Shown: piece by piece, positions 1 to 8,100 of the stretch
Layout of the letters: every line of letters starts with the position of its first letter
Position numbering within the stretch: position 1 is the first letter of the stretch
Origin: Blastopirellula sediminis
GTDB taxonomy: Bacteria > Planctomycetota > Planctomycetia > Pirellulales > Pirellulaceae
Reading direction: 5' to 3'
Assembly: GCF_020966755.1 (NCBI RefSeq)
Contig: NZ_JAJKFT010000002.1
Location: 1-64,000, forward strand
Length of the DNA stretch: 64,000 bases
Translations under genes and position numbers: made by a program
Notes under the pieces: model-generated
What the model was told of the DNA's origin: nothing
Databases searched by the model: none
What the model saw: the letters and a program-made list of their open reading frames with translations, nothing else

Positions 1-1
1 A

Positions 2-805
2 GCCGCCGAGTCGTTTGATGCGGCTGGCGATTTCTTAAGCGCCGGGAAAAAACTGTTGGATACGCGATGCCCCGCCTTCAAGGCGGTCTCGGCCGTTCGC
101 AATAACGCCCGCGGCTACTGGCGAGCGATCAGCCTGCCATTTCCCGAGCCCGCGATCCGCCTGATCCCGCAGAATCGGCTGCAGGCGTTTCAAGACGAAA
201 TGGGACGCTTTCGCGACGATCTGACGCTCGCGGTGACGAATCTCGACGCAGAGTTTGAGGAGCTCAAGTCAGCTGCCCGGATTCGACTCGGAACGCTCTA
301 CAACGAACGGGACTATCCTGTTTCCTTGGACGGCGCTTTTGAGGTGAGCTGGGATTTTCCGAGCGTCGAGCCGCCGACCTACTTGCGACGGCTCGATCCC
401 GAACTGTTTGAAGCCGAGTCACGCCGCGTCCAGGCTCGATTCGACGAAGCGGTCCAAATGGCGGAGCAGGCGTTCGTCGAAGAGTTGGGTCGACTCGTCT
501 CTCACCTGACGGAACGATTGACTGGCGAAGCGGATGGACAACCGAAAGTCTTTCGCGATTCCGCGATCGGCAACTTGCAAGAGTTCTTCACTCGCTTTCA
601 GTCGCTCAATCTGCGATCCAGCGAGCAGTTGGATTCTCTCGTCGAGCAATGCCGACAGATTGTCCAGGGCGTGCGTCCGCAAACGCTGCGCGATGATGCA
701 AATCTGCGGCGAGAAGTCGCCAGTCAGCTATCGGGCGTGACCGGGCTGTTGGATGACCTTCTCGTCGACCGTCCGCGCCGTCGGCTGCTGCGGACTCCAA
801 AGTGA
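2..805 (+). CDS. Unrecognised alpha-helical protein, 5'-truncated by window edge
   Basis: The frame is open from base 2 without a stop, so the true start lies upstream and only the C-terminal 267 or so residues are visible. A TTG at 56 is the first possible start inside the window, but nothing favours it. The protein is hydrophilic, rich in Glu, Arg, Leu and Gln and probably mostly helical or coiled-coil, with no signal peptide and no membrane segment. Its general look recalls phage or plasmid proteins of the DUF3150 kind, but this is only a resemblance. The next gene starts 7 bases after the stop, so it is very likely co-transcribed with the two small genes at 813 and 1151. Function unknown. 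Confidence 0.7.
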   Translation, partial: AAESFDAAGDFLSAGKKLLDTRCPAFKAVSAVRNNARGYWRAISLPFPEPAIRLIPQNRLQAFQDEMGRFRDDLTLAVTNLDAEFEELKSAARIRLGTLYNERDYPVSLDGAFEVSWDFPSVEPPTYLRRLDPELFEAESRRVQARFDEAVQMAEQAFVEELGRLVSHLTERLTGEADGQPKVFRDSAIGNLQEFFTRFQSLNLRSSEQLDSLVEQCRQIVQGVRPQTLRDDANLRREVASQLSGVTGLLDDLLVDRPRRRLLRTPK

Positions 806-812
806 GGTTCGA

Positions 813-1046
813 ATGCATCTGATCATCGAAACTGACGGCCAGATTCGCTGTCTCTATGAAGAAGCGATCGACCTCTCGCAGATCGGCCAGTTGACGATCT
901 CTCGCGGCTCCTTCGTTGAGCCAATTCTAAATGGAACCTGGTGGGCCGATCTGACGCCCGTCCAAGGTCCGCGGCTCGGCCCGTTCACTCGACGCAGCGA
1001 TGCCCTTGCGGCCGAAGTCGCCTGGCTAGAACTCCATTGGCTGTAA
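813..1046 (+). CDS. Small hypothetical protein, 77 residues
   Basis: The ATG at 813 is chosen over an in-frame start at 753, because 753 lies inside the upstream gene and GAGG at 804-807 gives a ribosome site 5 bases ahead of 813. The product is a compact acidic 77-residue protein without signal peptide or membrane segment. Visible features are the opening MHLIIETDGQIRCLYEEAID and a WWADL segment followed by GPRLGPF and a helix ending in WLELHWL. I do not recognise a named family. The 7-base gap to the preceding gene indicates an operon. A strong hairpin with a T-run follows 37 bases after the stop. Confidence 0.7.
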   Translation: MHLIIETDGQIRCLYEEAIDLSQIGQLTISRGSFVEPILNGTWWADLTPVQGPRLGPFTRRSDALAAEVAWLELHWL

Positions 1047-1083
1047 CCCAGTCAGGTCTCTGTTCTTCAATTCAGCTTTCTAT

Positions 1084-1124
1084 CCCCGGCTGCGCCCAAT
1101 TACGCGCGGCTGGGGATTTTTTTT
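1084..1124 (+). terminator. Intrinsic terminator or attenuator
   Basis: A 12-bp stem (1084-1095 with 1104-1115, two G-T pairs) with an 8-base loop is followed by eight T residues at 1117-1124. It sits between the 77-residue gene and the 71-residue gene, so it either ends the first transcript or attenuates read-through into the second. Confidence 0.8.
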
Positions 1125-1150
1125 GCCAATTAACGATCAAGGAATACAGG

Positions 1151-1366
1151 ATGCGTTTACGAGACATCCATCGCGCCGTCGCCGCTGCGACAGGCGAATC
1201 GATCAGTCGGATCGGCCGACTCGGGTTTCAACTCGAGATGTCCCTAGAGGAACTCGACCAGTTTGAGGACGTCAGGAATCCGCAAGTCGTCGACTGGGAC
1301 GAGTTAGAAGCGGAGCGGTATCAACGGGCTTACTGGGGGCCGAGCGATGCGTCGCGTGCCGCTTAG
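1151..1366 (+). CDS. Small hypothetical protein, 71 residues
   Basis: The start at ATG 1151 is favoured by AAGGAA at 1139-1144, 6 bases ahead. A longer frame from 941 would overlap the previous gene and run through the terminator hairpin. The product begins MRLRDIHRAVAAATGESISR, looks like a short helix-turn-helix-like or helical segment, and continues with an acidic EELDQFEDV stretch and a DWDELEAERYQRAYWG end. No membrane segment or signal peptide is present. I do not recognise the family. It lies in the same direction as the two preceding genes and is followed by the strong terminator at 1527-1570. Confidence 0.65.
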   Translation: MRLRDIHRAVAAATGESISRIGRLGFQLEMSLEELDQFEDVRNPQVVDWDELEAERYQRAYWGPSDASRAA

Positions 1367-1461
1367 AAATCCAGCTAAGAACATATTCGGGTGTCGACAG
1401 GAGAATCTGCGCTTATTTCTCAACAGTCGGAGGCGTGGAGGTAGAGAACAACGGCGGAGAA

Positions 1462-1720
1462 CGCGGTATTCGCTGGCGAAGCAGAACCCAAATGAAACGC
1501 TACCTTTACGCGGAGGTTAGCCTGAACCGGTGGGAGCGTCCGAAAGGGCGCTCCCACCGGTCTTTTTTTTAGATATCAGTGCTCTGAAGGCTAGATTTTG
1601 GTTGAATCATGGTCAATCTTTTCTGACGTACGAAGTAAGCGTTGTAGGATTCGCCGAGCAAAACGTTTAGCGATAGGCGGCGCCATTAACGTTTCCATCT
1701 GGTTCTCATCTGGGATCCGC
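1462..1720 (+). repeat. Dispersed intergenic repeat, copy 1 (blocks A then B)
   Basis: Block A (1462-1570, containing a terminator) and block B (about 1584-1720) both recur at 23036-23279, but there in the order B then A. Block A is 109 bases in both copies. Block B ends with a segment reading GTTTCCATCTGGTTCTCATC, which also appears at the start of copy 2 and in a third fragment at 60571-60612. No protein is encoded. The stretch from 1367 to 1965 has no gene. Confidence 0.85.
1527..1570 (+). terminator. Strong intrinsic terminator within repeat block A
   Basis: A perfect 12-bp stem starting CCGGTGGGAGCG extends by three more pairs (one of them G-T) to a GAAA tetraloop and is followed by TCTTTTTTTT. 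It closes the + strand operon ending at 1366. Confidence 0.9.
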
Positions 1721-1821
1721 TACCGATTGGGGAATCGGATCCATAGCCGCAAAGGCTACCATGTTGGCCGAAGCCGTGGATCGCGACGGCGCTAAATCGA
1801 CTTTGTGTCAAAATGAACGAA

Positions 1822-1846
1822 GCGGGCCGCCCCAAGGGCGGCCCGC
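1822..1846. terminator. GC-rich hairpin, probable bidirectional terminator
   Basis: An 11-bp perfect G+C stem (1822-1832 with 1836-1846) with a 3-base loop is followed on the + strand by CGTTTTCATTCTTTT and on the - strand by a T-containing tail. It lies 120 bases past the stop of the - strand gene at 1966 and probably ends that transcript. Confidence 0.65.
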
Positions 1847-1965
1847 CGTTTTCATTCTTTTGGCTATTCCGACATGCGATTTGGTTGCTGTTTGGTATGC
1901 CAGCGGCTTCCAGTGTGTTCTGTTCGTTGCGAATCTCTCTTAGAACCACAATTCCAACAGTGCTG

Positions 1966-2517
1966 CTAAAGAAGGCGGATCGACTTGATCATCTCCGTGA
2001 CTTGCGTTGGGCTCGTTCGCGTCGACTTCGAAGCCCACGTGATGGCGTAGAGTCGGTGCTTGTGCACGACTAGCCAGTGATTGATTCGGTGGCATTCTCC
2101 TTCAGCTTCCCACCAAGCGCTGAGCTTCCAAGCTGATTTTCCGTCGATGGTCGTTCTTTTCGGTCGATCCATGGTGGCGTTCGGCAAAAGCTCCTTTAAG
2201 TTCTTCTGGACGAACAGCGGAAAATTCGGGTCATAGAATGCCTCCTTGGCCTCGACGCTGATCTCCGTGGCGAGAATGGTCACGTTTTCCTGGAATTCAT
2301 CATCTGGGACATAGACTGCAAAATCCGCTTCCATTTTCGAGGTATCGGCCTGAACCCAGCCATCGGGTATGGTGAGGGTGAATCGGTGTTCGGAGCAGAC
2401 GTAATGTTCGGCGGCAATGGTCGAGGCGGCTTGAGTTGCGAAAAACGTGACGACAAGCAGTTGAGAGAAAACGAAGAGTCCTTTGGCGGTGCGATTTTGG
2501 AACATGGCTTTGCTCAC
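1966..2517 (-). CDS. Secreted PsbP/DcrB-like protein, paralog 1
   Basis: The GTG at 2517 is chosen because the neighbouring paralog (3123-3677) has a stop just upstream of the equivalent GTG, so the shared start reads VSKAMFQNRTAKG. An ATG four codons later and an earlier GTG at 2553 are alternatives. A signal peptide is clear: basic QNRTAK, then a hydrophobic stretch ending at STIAAE. The mature part opens with a beta-rich HRFTLTIPDGWV segment, typical of the Mog1/PsbP/DcrB fold used by small periplasmic or lipoprotein-like proteins. It ends with a conserved HRLYAITW strand and a C-terminal helix. The role is unknown. The gene is in tandem with its paralog, 605 bases downstream of the paralog's stop. 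Confidence 0.8.
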   Translation of the reverse strand: MSKAMFQNRTAKGLFVFSQLLVVTFFATQAASTIAAEHYVCSEHRFTLTIPDGWVQADTSKMEADFAVYVPDDEFQENVTILATEISVEAKEAFYDPNFPLFVQKNLKELLPNATMDRPKRTTIDGKSAWKLSAWWEAEGECHRINHWLVVHKHRLYAITWASKSTRTSPTQVTEMIKSIRLL

Positions 2518-2745
2518 TTTCTGAAGAAGATTTCGGACGAATGATCGGTACACTGGTCACTCATAAACGGGCTGCAAGACGGGCGGATGACTAGACCTCC
2601 GGGGGCGTTGTCGTTGCAGTATCAACGGGAGCGGTCGTTTGCGAGTCAACGTTGCTTTGGCACGGCGCCGTCGCTACCCGTGAATGCCTGAACTGCGGCC
2701 GATACTGAAGACAATTCTGGAAAAATCTTGCGGCTTGCAGACAAC
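2505..2745. repeat. Upstream duplication, copy 1
   Basis: The signal-peptide start and the 200 bases upstream of the 1966 gene match those of the 3123 gene at a constant offset of about 1,160 bases. Matching landmarks include TTTGGCACGGCG and TTGCGGCTTGCAGA. Together with the coding homology this is a tandem duplication of gene plus promoter region. The remainder of the gap up to 3034 holds no convincing gene. Confidence 0.75.
2703..2740. promoter_or_regulatory. Recurrent upstream motif, site 1
   Basis: The core CAATTCTGGAAAAATCTTG is related to four other sites (3863, 15721, 21086 and 22723). It lies about 190 bases upstream of the - strand start at 2517. No sigma factor gene follows on the + side, unlike site 2. 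Function inferred only from recurrence. Confidence 0.45.
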
Positions 2746-3034
2746 TCTTCAAGCGATCTGCCGCCGTGATCTGAAGTCCCTTCGCGTGGAATAGTTAGCA
2801 GGGATACTTCGATGCCTACGAGTGCCTGGCACCGAAGGGCCTAACCAGTGGGGGCAAGGTGGTACGCTTGGTTCATAAGCAGGTGAAATGAGCGAGGCAG
2901 CTAGGAAGTTGGCTGGGTTGTATGTGTGAGCTGTTCTTCTAGAGCCTGGCGTAGAGGTTCCTGCGAAATACATGAATCGAAATCAGCGATCCGAATAAAT
3001 ACCGCTGGAAACGGAACGCATAGAAGTAAAAGCA

Positions 3035-3062
3035 AAGCCGCTGGCGACATTGCCAACGGCTT
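3035..3062 (-). terminator. Terminator of the paralog 2 gene
   Basis: An 11-bp stem with one mismatch (3035-3045 with 3052-3062) is followed on the - strand by TTTGCTTTTAC. It lies 60 bases past the stop of the - strand gene at 3123. A short T-run also follows on the + strand. Confidence 0.7.
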
Positions 3063-3122
3063 TTAGTTTCGTCCGGGTGTTCGTTTCAGATTCGTTTTAG
3101 CTCGCATGACGAATGCTGGTTG

Positions 3123-3677
3123 CTATCTAAATTTTAAGTCTTTCACAATGGCCGTCGCCTCTTTTGCATTTGTGGCGTCCGTGTGCGCAGACCAGGTGAT
3201 GGAGTATAGTCGCCACTTGTTAACAACCATCCATTGATGAGTAGTCACCGCCCGACCTTCTTCAAGTTCCCAATCGTAATTGAACTTCCACGCATAGTTT
3301 CCGCCCACGCAAAGCGGACGCGGTCGCGAGAAAACCGCTCCGGGTATAATGGTCTCGATATACTTCTGGGTCGCCAAAGCAAGGTTCGGGTAGGTAACGC
3401 CGTCCACTACCTCGGGTGAGGCAGTCGTTACGTTTACAATTAGAATCTCCGTGAGATCGCTCCGCATATTATAGACACCAAAAGTTTCGCTCGTTTCGTC
3501 CCCGCATATATGATCCCAGCGTGCTGGAAGCGTTAGTGCGAACTTATGTTTATTGCTTACGAACTCTTCAGCATTGGCGGTCGAGGCGGATTGAATCGCG
3601 AAGAACGCGACGACAAACAGTTGGGTTAAAGCGAAGAATCCTTTGGCGGTGCGATTTTGGAACATGGCTTTGCTCAC
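3123..3677 (-). CDS. Secreted PsbP/DcrB-like protein, paralog 2
   Basis: This 184-residue product starts at GTG 3677, two codons after an in-frame stop, which fixes the start region; the ATG at 3665 is possible. The signal peptide is nearly the same as in paralog 1 (FQNRTAKG, then a hydrophobic core ending TANAEE). The mature part has HKFALTLPARWDH in place of HRFTLTIPDGWV, and WRLYSITW in place of HRLYAITW. The middle has diverged strongly, so the two copies may have different partners. Conservation of the leader but not the body suggests shared expression and export with separate function. The gene is divergent from the sigma factor at 3976, with 298 bases between, and probably shares its control region. 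Confidence 0.8.
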   Translation of the reverse strand: MSKAMFQNRTAKGFFALTQLFVVAFFAIQSASTANAEEFVSNKHKFALTLPARWDHICGDETSETFGVYNMRSDLTEILIVNVTTASPEVVDGVTYPNLALATQKYIETIIPGAVFSRPRPLCVGGNYAWKFNYDWELEEGRAVTTHQWMVVNKWRLYSITWSAHTDATNAKEATAIVKDLKFR

Positions 3678-3905
3678 TTTCTAAAGAAGGCTTTGGAGAA
3701 ATTAGTGGTACTCGGGTTACTCAATAAGCTGGGCTGCAAGGCGGGAGGGGGAATTGTCCTCCGGGGACGTCTTCGTTGCTAAAGCGTCTGGAACCGTCGT
3801 TCGCGGTGGTACGTCGCTTTGGCACGGCGTCGTCGCTACTTCTGGATGCCCATCGCGTTCCCGATACTGAAGGCAATTTCCAAAAAATCTTTGCGGCTTG
3901 CAGAT
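3665..3905. repeat. Upstream duplication, copy 2
   Basis: This is the counterpart of 2505-2745 at an offset of about 1,160 bases. It covers the leader of the 3123 gene and the divergent promoter region shared with the ECF sigma gene. Confidence 0.75.
3863..3903. promoter_or_regulatory. Recurrent upstream motif, site 2
   Basis: GGCAATTTCCAAAAAATCTT followed by TGCGGCTTGCAG lies between the divergent genes at 3677 and 3976, about 75-110 bases ahead of the sigma factor start. It is the copy of the motif most clearly placed upstream of an ECF sigma gene together with site 3. Confidence 0.5.
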
Positions 3906-3975
3906 AGCTTTTTGGGGGGACGCGATGGTATGATCCGTTGACAGGTTGTGATGGGCGGATAGGAGGCAAGATAAG

Positions 3976-4584
3976 ATGACTGAACCGCACGCGACGGAAG
4001 AGCTCTTGGCCCGCGCCAAAAGCGGCGACAAAGCTGCTCAGACGCTGATCGTCAGCCGGTACATGGACAAGCTGATGTCCGCAGCTTCTCGGAATCTCGC
4101 GACCTATATCCAGAGGCACATGGAGCCGGAGGATGTGGTTCAATCGACCTTTCGCACCTTTTTTCGCCGACATCAAGCTGGCAAGCTTGACGGGTATAAC
4201 TTCAATAGAGAGGAAAAGGACGGCTTCCTTGGATTTCTCATTTTGATCCTGATTCGGAAATGCCAGCGGGCTGCGCGAGAAGCGGCCAAACTTCCCAAGA
4301 ATCCGGCAGGGGGCAATGGATCAGAAGACGAATTGTCGAGTCAGGATTTGGACGCCATTTCTAAAGAACCGGTGCCGCAAGAGATCGCCGCGTTTAGCGA
4401 TCTGCTGATGGCGCTCACCGAGCGGCTGAAGAATCCGCGGGATCAAGCCATACTTGAGCTCAGAATGGCGGAAGTGCCGATCCGCGAGATTAGCGAGCAC
4501 GAAGACGTTCAATGCTCGGAAAGAATGGTTTTTATCGCGCTGAACCGGATCAAGGAGCAGCTGCGAAAAATCAGCGAAGATTAA
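3976..4584 (+). CDS. ECF-type RNA polymerase sigma factor (cassette 1)
   Basis: A 202-residue sigma-70 family protein that directs RNA polymerase to a small regulon. Region 2 is visible around residues 15-95, with the DVVQSTFRTFFRRHQ helix used in core binding and -10 recognition, and an IRKCQR segment. Region 4 (about 135-200) ends in a helix-turn-helix, EISEHEDVQCSERMVFIALNRIKEQ. The acidic, non-conserved linker is typical of this group. AGGAGG at 3961-3966, 9 bases ahead of the ATG, is an excellent ribosome site. It aligns along its full length with the sigma factor at 15820. No anti-sigma factor gene lies beside it. ECF factors in planctomycetes are often found next to Ser/Thr kinases, as here, which suggests phosphorylation-based control (inference). 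Confidence 0.93.
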   Translation: MTEPHATEELLARAKSGDKAAQTLIVSRYMDKLMSAASRNLATYIQRHMEPEDVVQSTFRTFFRRHQAGKLDGYNFNREEKDGFLGFLILILIRKCQRAAREAAKLPKNPAGGNGSEDELSSQDLDAISKEPVPQEIAAFSDLLMALTERLKNPRDQAILELRMAEVPIREISEHEDVQCSERMVFIALNRIKEQLRKISED

Positions 4585-4626
4585 ACCCCCATCTTGCGAT
4601 AGTTTCGCTTGGGAGCGTTACAGCAT

Positions 4627-4660
4627 CGCCTCGCCGCCCCGAGGCGGATCGCATCGGGGC
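4627..4660. terminator. Overlapping hairpins between convergent genes
   Basis: Two mutually exclusive hairpins, CGCCTCG/CGAGGCG (4627-4646) and GCCCCGA/TCGGGGC (4636-4660), lie between the sigma gene end at 4584 and the stop of the convergent gene at 4679. There is no clear T-run. Confidence 0.5.
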
Positions 4661-4678
4661 GAGGGACTTCGCAGCTTA

Positions 4679-4972
4679 CTAGCAGGCGGCTTTCGTGCAC
4701 TCGATTTTGACCACAAAGCCCGCCGCCTTGAAGTAGGCCGCCTTCGCTTTCGCAGCCGAGATAGAGTCAAAGCATTCGTCGCATTTCACCCACGGCCCAT
4801 CGTCGCAAACGGCGAAATAGACGTAATAGTGATGACAGCTGTCTTCGATAACCCGCGACTGGGCGACGCTCGAACGTCCGCATTCGGCGGCGGGCGCCAG
4901 AGAGCCGGTCAACATGGCGGCGACCAAGGCAAGGGCGGCGGGAACGTGACGAAAGGAAGTGGCGGTGAACAT
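4679..4972 (-). CDS. Small secreted HHYYV/Cys protein (cassette 1)
   Basis: A 97-residue exported protein. The ATG at 4972 is preceded by GGAG at a good spacing, so the longer frame from 5011 is not used. The leader runs through RHVPAALALVAAMLTGSLAPAAE. The mature part contains CHHYYVYFAVCDDGPWVKCDECF, then an Ala/Lys-rich helix, and ends with a beta strand and two cysteines (VVKIECTKAAC). A paralog at 20700 shares the HHYxVxF, W, DxCF, helix and IxC order. About 50 mature residues plus paired cysteines suggest a small disulfide-stabilised alpha/beta domain. I do not recognise a named family. It is convergent with the ECF sigma gene and upstream of the LRR kinase's stop. Confidence 0.8.
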   Translation of the reverse strand: MFTATSFRHVPAALALVAAMLTGSLAPAAECGRSSVAQSRVIEDSCHHYYVYFAVCDDGPWVKCDECFDSISAAKAKAAYFKAAGFVVKIECTKAAC

Positions 4973-5192
4973 AGCAAAGTCTCCGATTGCAGGTTGACGC
5001 CGACCGAGCACTGGCGGTCAGTCGCGTTCGTATTGGGCGAAGGTCCGACGCCTTCGCTATACATGAATGCGATTCAAGCGGCTTAACTGCACGGAAATCT
5101 AGAGATAATTTTCTGCCCCGATGTCGCGTTGCTTATTTCGCCGATAAACCGCCCCCAGAATCGGTATCGCAGAATGGAATGTTAGATCGACA

Positions 5193-8100
5193 CTACTTAG
5201 GCGTTGGGGCGGACGCTGCACTGGAAACTTCCCTCTCCGGCAGGCGCCACGGAGTATCCATCAACGATTCATGAAAGACGACGCACAACGGAAGCGCCGC
5301 CTGAAGTTTGGCGGCGCCTTCGGCGGTAACTTTGGTGCGGTTGATGTCGAGGATTCGCAAGCTCTTTAGTTTTGCGAGATGGGGAATAGCGCCATCCGTG
5401 ATACTTGTGCCTAGCAATTCCAGGCGGTTGAGCTTCTGTAAGGATTTCAAGTGCTCGATCCCACCGTCCGTCACGTTCGGGCTACGGGTCAATATAAGCT
5501 GTCGCAGGTTGACGGCCTTGGCAACCTGCTCCAATCCAAGTTCGCCAAGATGCGTATCACTAAACTGCAGGTCGCGCAGATACGGAAAATCTGCCAGGAC
5601 GAACAGGCCGGCGTCGTCCAGGGATTTACATCTCGACAAAATTAACGTTTCCATTTGGCGGAATCCCCGGAGATGTTCCAATCCCTTCGCCGTCAAATCG
5701 GAACCATCAAGACGCAAACTGATAACGCCTTGCAGGGAAGCGATGCGTTCGACGCCGGCGTCCGCATTTTGCAGATTCGGAAATTCGATCGCCGCTACGT
5801 ATTTCAGCGCCGACAGGTTTTGCATCCCGGTTGCGATATCAGGATCGCTCGCATCGGCAAATACGATTCCCGTTAGCGCGAAATCCGTGGCGCCTAGCTG
5901 GTCGATGTTGCTCTTGTCGGGAGCAAACGGCGACCAATAGGAAAATGCCCTCCCACCTTGCTCGGCTACCCAGCGAATCGCATGAAGTTCACCGCCTTGC
6001 GTTGGCAAGTCTGGATGAAGCACGACGCATTCCGGCAATAGCTTCTGTAGTTCGGCGGCGCCGGTGCTGGTAATTCTGGTTTCACGAAGTTCTAGTACGC
6101 GGAGATTTTTCAGCGTCCCTAGATCCGCCACAACAGAATCGTTCAAGTTGTTGCGCGACAGCAGTAGAACCTGGAGATTCTCGGCGTTTGCCAGTTTCTT
6201 GACCCCCGCGATCGTCACCCATGGGCACCCAGAAACGGAAAGCTGTCGCAGCGAAGCGGAAGTCGCGAGCCGTGCGACCCCGACGTCGGTAATCTTTGTG
6301 TTGTGAACGTCGAGATCGCGCAGAGATTCCATCTTTGCGAATTGCGTGCAGGAGTCGTCCGAGAGGTTGGTGTAAGCGGCATGAATCGCGTAGGGGCCTT
6401 CGCTTGTCGACAAGGATAAGATGTCCGTGTCCGATACGTTCGAATAGTCGAACCAGACATGAGCGTAGGGCAAGTTTCGCTTTAGTCCCGCAACGCCTCC
6501 TGACGGGAGACGTGTTTTGTGCAGTTGCAGTTCTTGTAACGACGCGACCTCTTCCAATTTTCTCCAGTCCGCCGCCACATCCAATCGGCCATCCATAAAT
6601 GCGATCAATTGCACGGCCAGGCGACCTTTCGGTAAATCTCCAACGTCCTTGACTACGTGACGACTAGTGCTGGCAAATACTTCAACTACGCCTCCTCGAT
6701 CGAGGATCATCTCTGCCAAGCTGTGCTGTGGGTCCTGCATCACAAAAGCCGACTCCGATTTCAACTCCGGCATCCGCCACGGCGTATTCTCCAGCGATTC
6801 GTGAAATACGACGCATAGTGGCAATGCGGCCTGAAGTTTGGCGGCGCCTTCCGCAGTGATCTTCGTACGACTGACGTTGAGGGTCCTTAGGCCATTTAGT
6901 TGGATTAGATGTGGAATTGCGGCGTCGCTAATTGGCGTGTAGACGAGTCCTAAATGATTCAATCCGGCGAGCGGAATCAGGTGCGGCATACCATCGTCGG
7001 ATACCTTGTAGCAATGGGACAGGTTTAACTCTCGCAAGTTTTTCGCTTGCCCGATTGATTCAAGACCGGCATTGGTGACTTGCGTTCCCGAGAGAGTTAG
7101 CAGACGCAGTTGAGGATACTCCGCGACGACGGAAACCGCTCGGTCGTCGATCTGCTTACACTGACCCAATTTTAAGATTTCTAGTTGTTTAAGGTCCTTT
7201 AAAAGTAGCATTCCATCCGCAGTTACGTCCGATTCATTTAGGAATAGTTGCGTTAAACTGTCAAGCGAAGAAATATGGGCTAGGCCCTCGTCGGCGTTTG
7301 TTAGTTTGTGCAATTCCAAAGCGAGGAGGCATTTCAAATCGGTTAAATTGCGAAGTCCGGTCGCGATGGCAGGCGAACTGGCGTCCGAGAACAGGATCCC
7401 ATTAAACGCGAAGTCATATTCCGGAATCGCATCCACATTGTTCTTGTCAGGAATGAACGGCGACCAATGTGAAACGATTCTGGCCCCGTTCTCAATGGCC
7501 CATCGCGCCGCTTGAATTTCGCACTTTTCTGTTGGCACGGCAGGGTGCAGGACGATGCAGTTTGGCATCAAGCGTTGTAGTTCCAACGCTCCGGCACTTG
7601 AAATCTGCGTATCTCGAACATCAAGAACGCGGAGATTCGTAAGGGACGCAAGATCGGCGATCGCCGAGTCATCCAACTTGTTGTGCGTCAGAAAAAGGAC
7701 TTCAAGATTCCGGGCCTGGTTCAACTTTCGAATCCCCGGTCCTGTCACCTTGCAACTGGCGATATTCAACCCTCGGATCGTCGGTGAATTGGCGAGATAC
7801 GTCAAACCCACATCCGTAATCTCCGTATGGGTAAGATCAAGTTCCCTCAGTTGCGACATCTGTCCCAAATGACGACAAGCGGCGTCCGATACTGTCGTAA
7901 ACGGCAATTGAATAGCCAATGGGCCCCAGTCAGTAGAGAGCGACTTCACCCCATGGTCCGACACTTGAGTTCGACCGAGAGAAAGTGTTAGGTGGGGTAG
8001 ATGACGATCGAACGCTGCGAGCCCCTGGTCCCCTAGCCGCGTGTTGTAAGCAAACAGCCCGGCCATTCCAAAGCTGTTTTTCAACAAGTCGAAATCGGGA

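Noticed and set aside
1598-1795. A 65-residue + strand frame
   Set aside because: It falls within the dispersed repeat. The corresponding frame in copy 2 is not conserved as protein.
3721-4176. A 151-residue - strand frame
   Set aside because: It overlaps the ECF sigma gene and the divergent promoter region and shows no recognisable protein or ribosome site.
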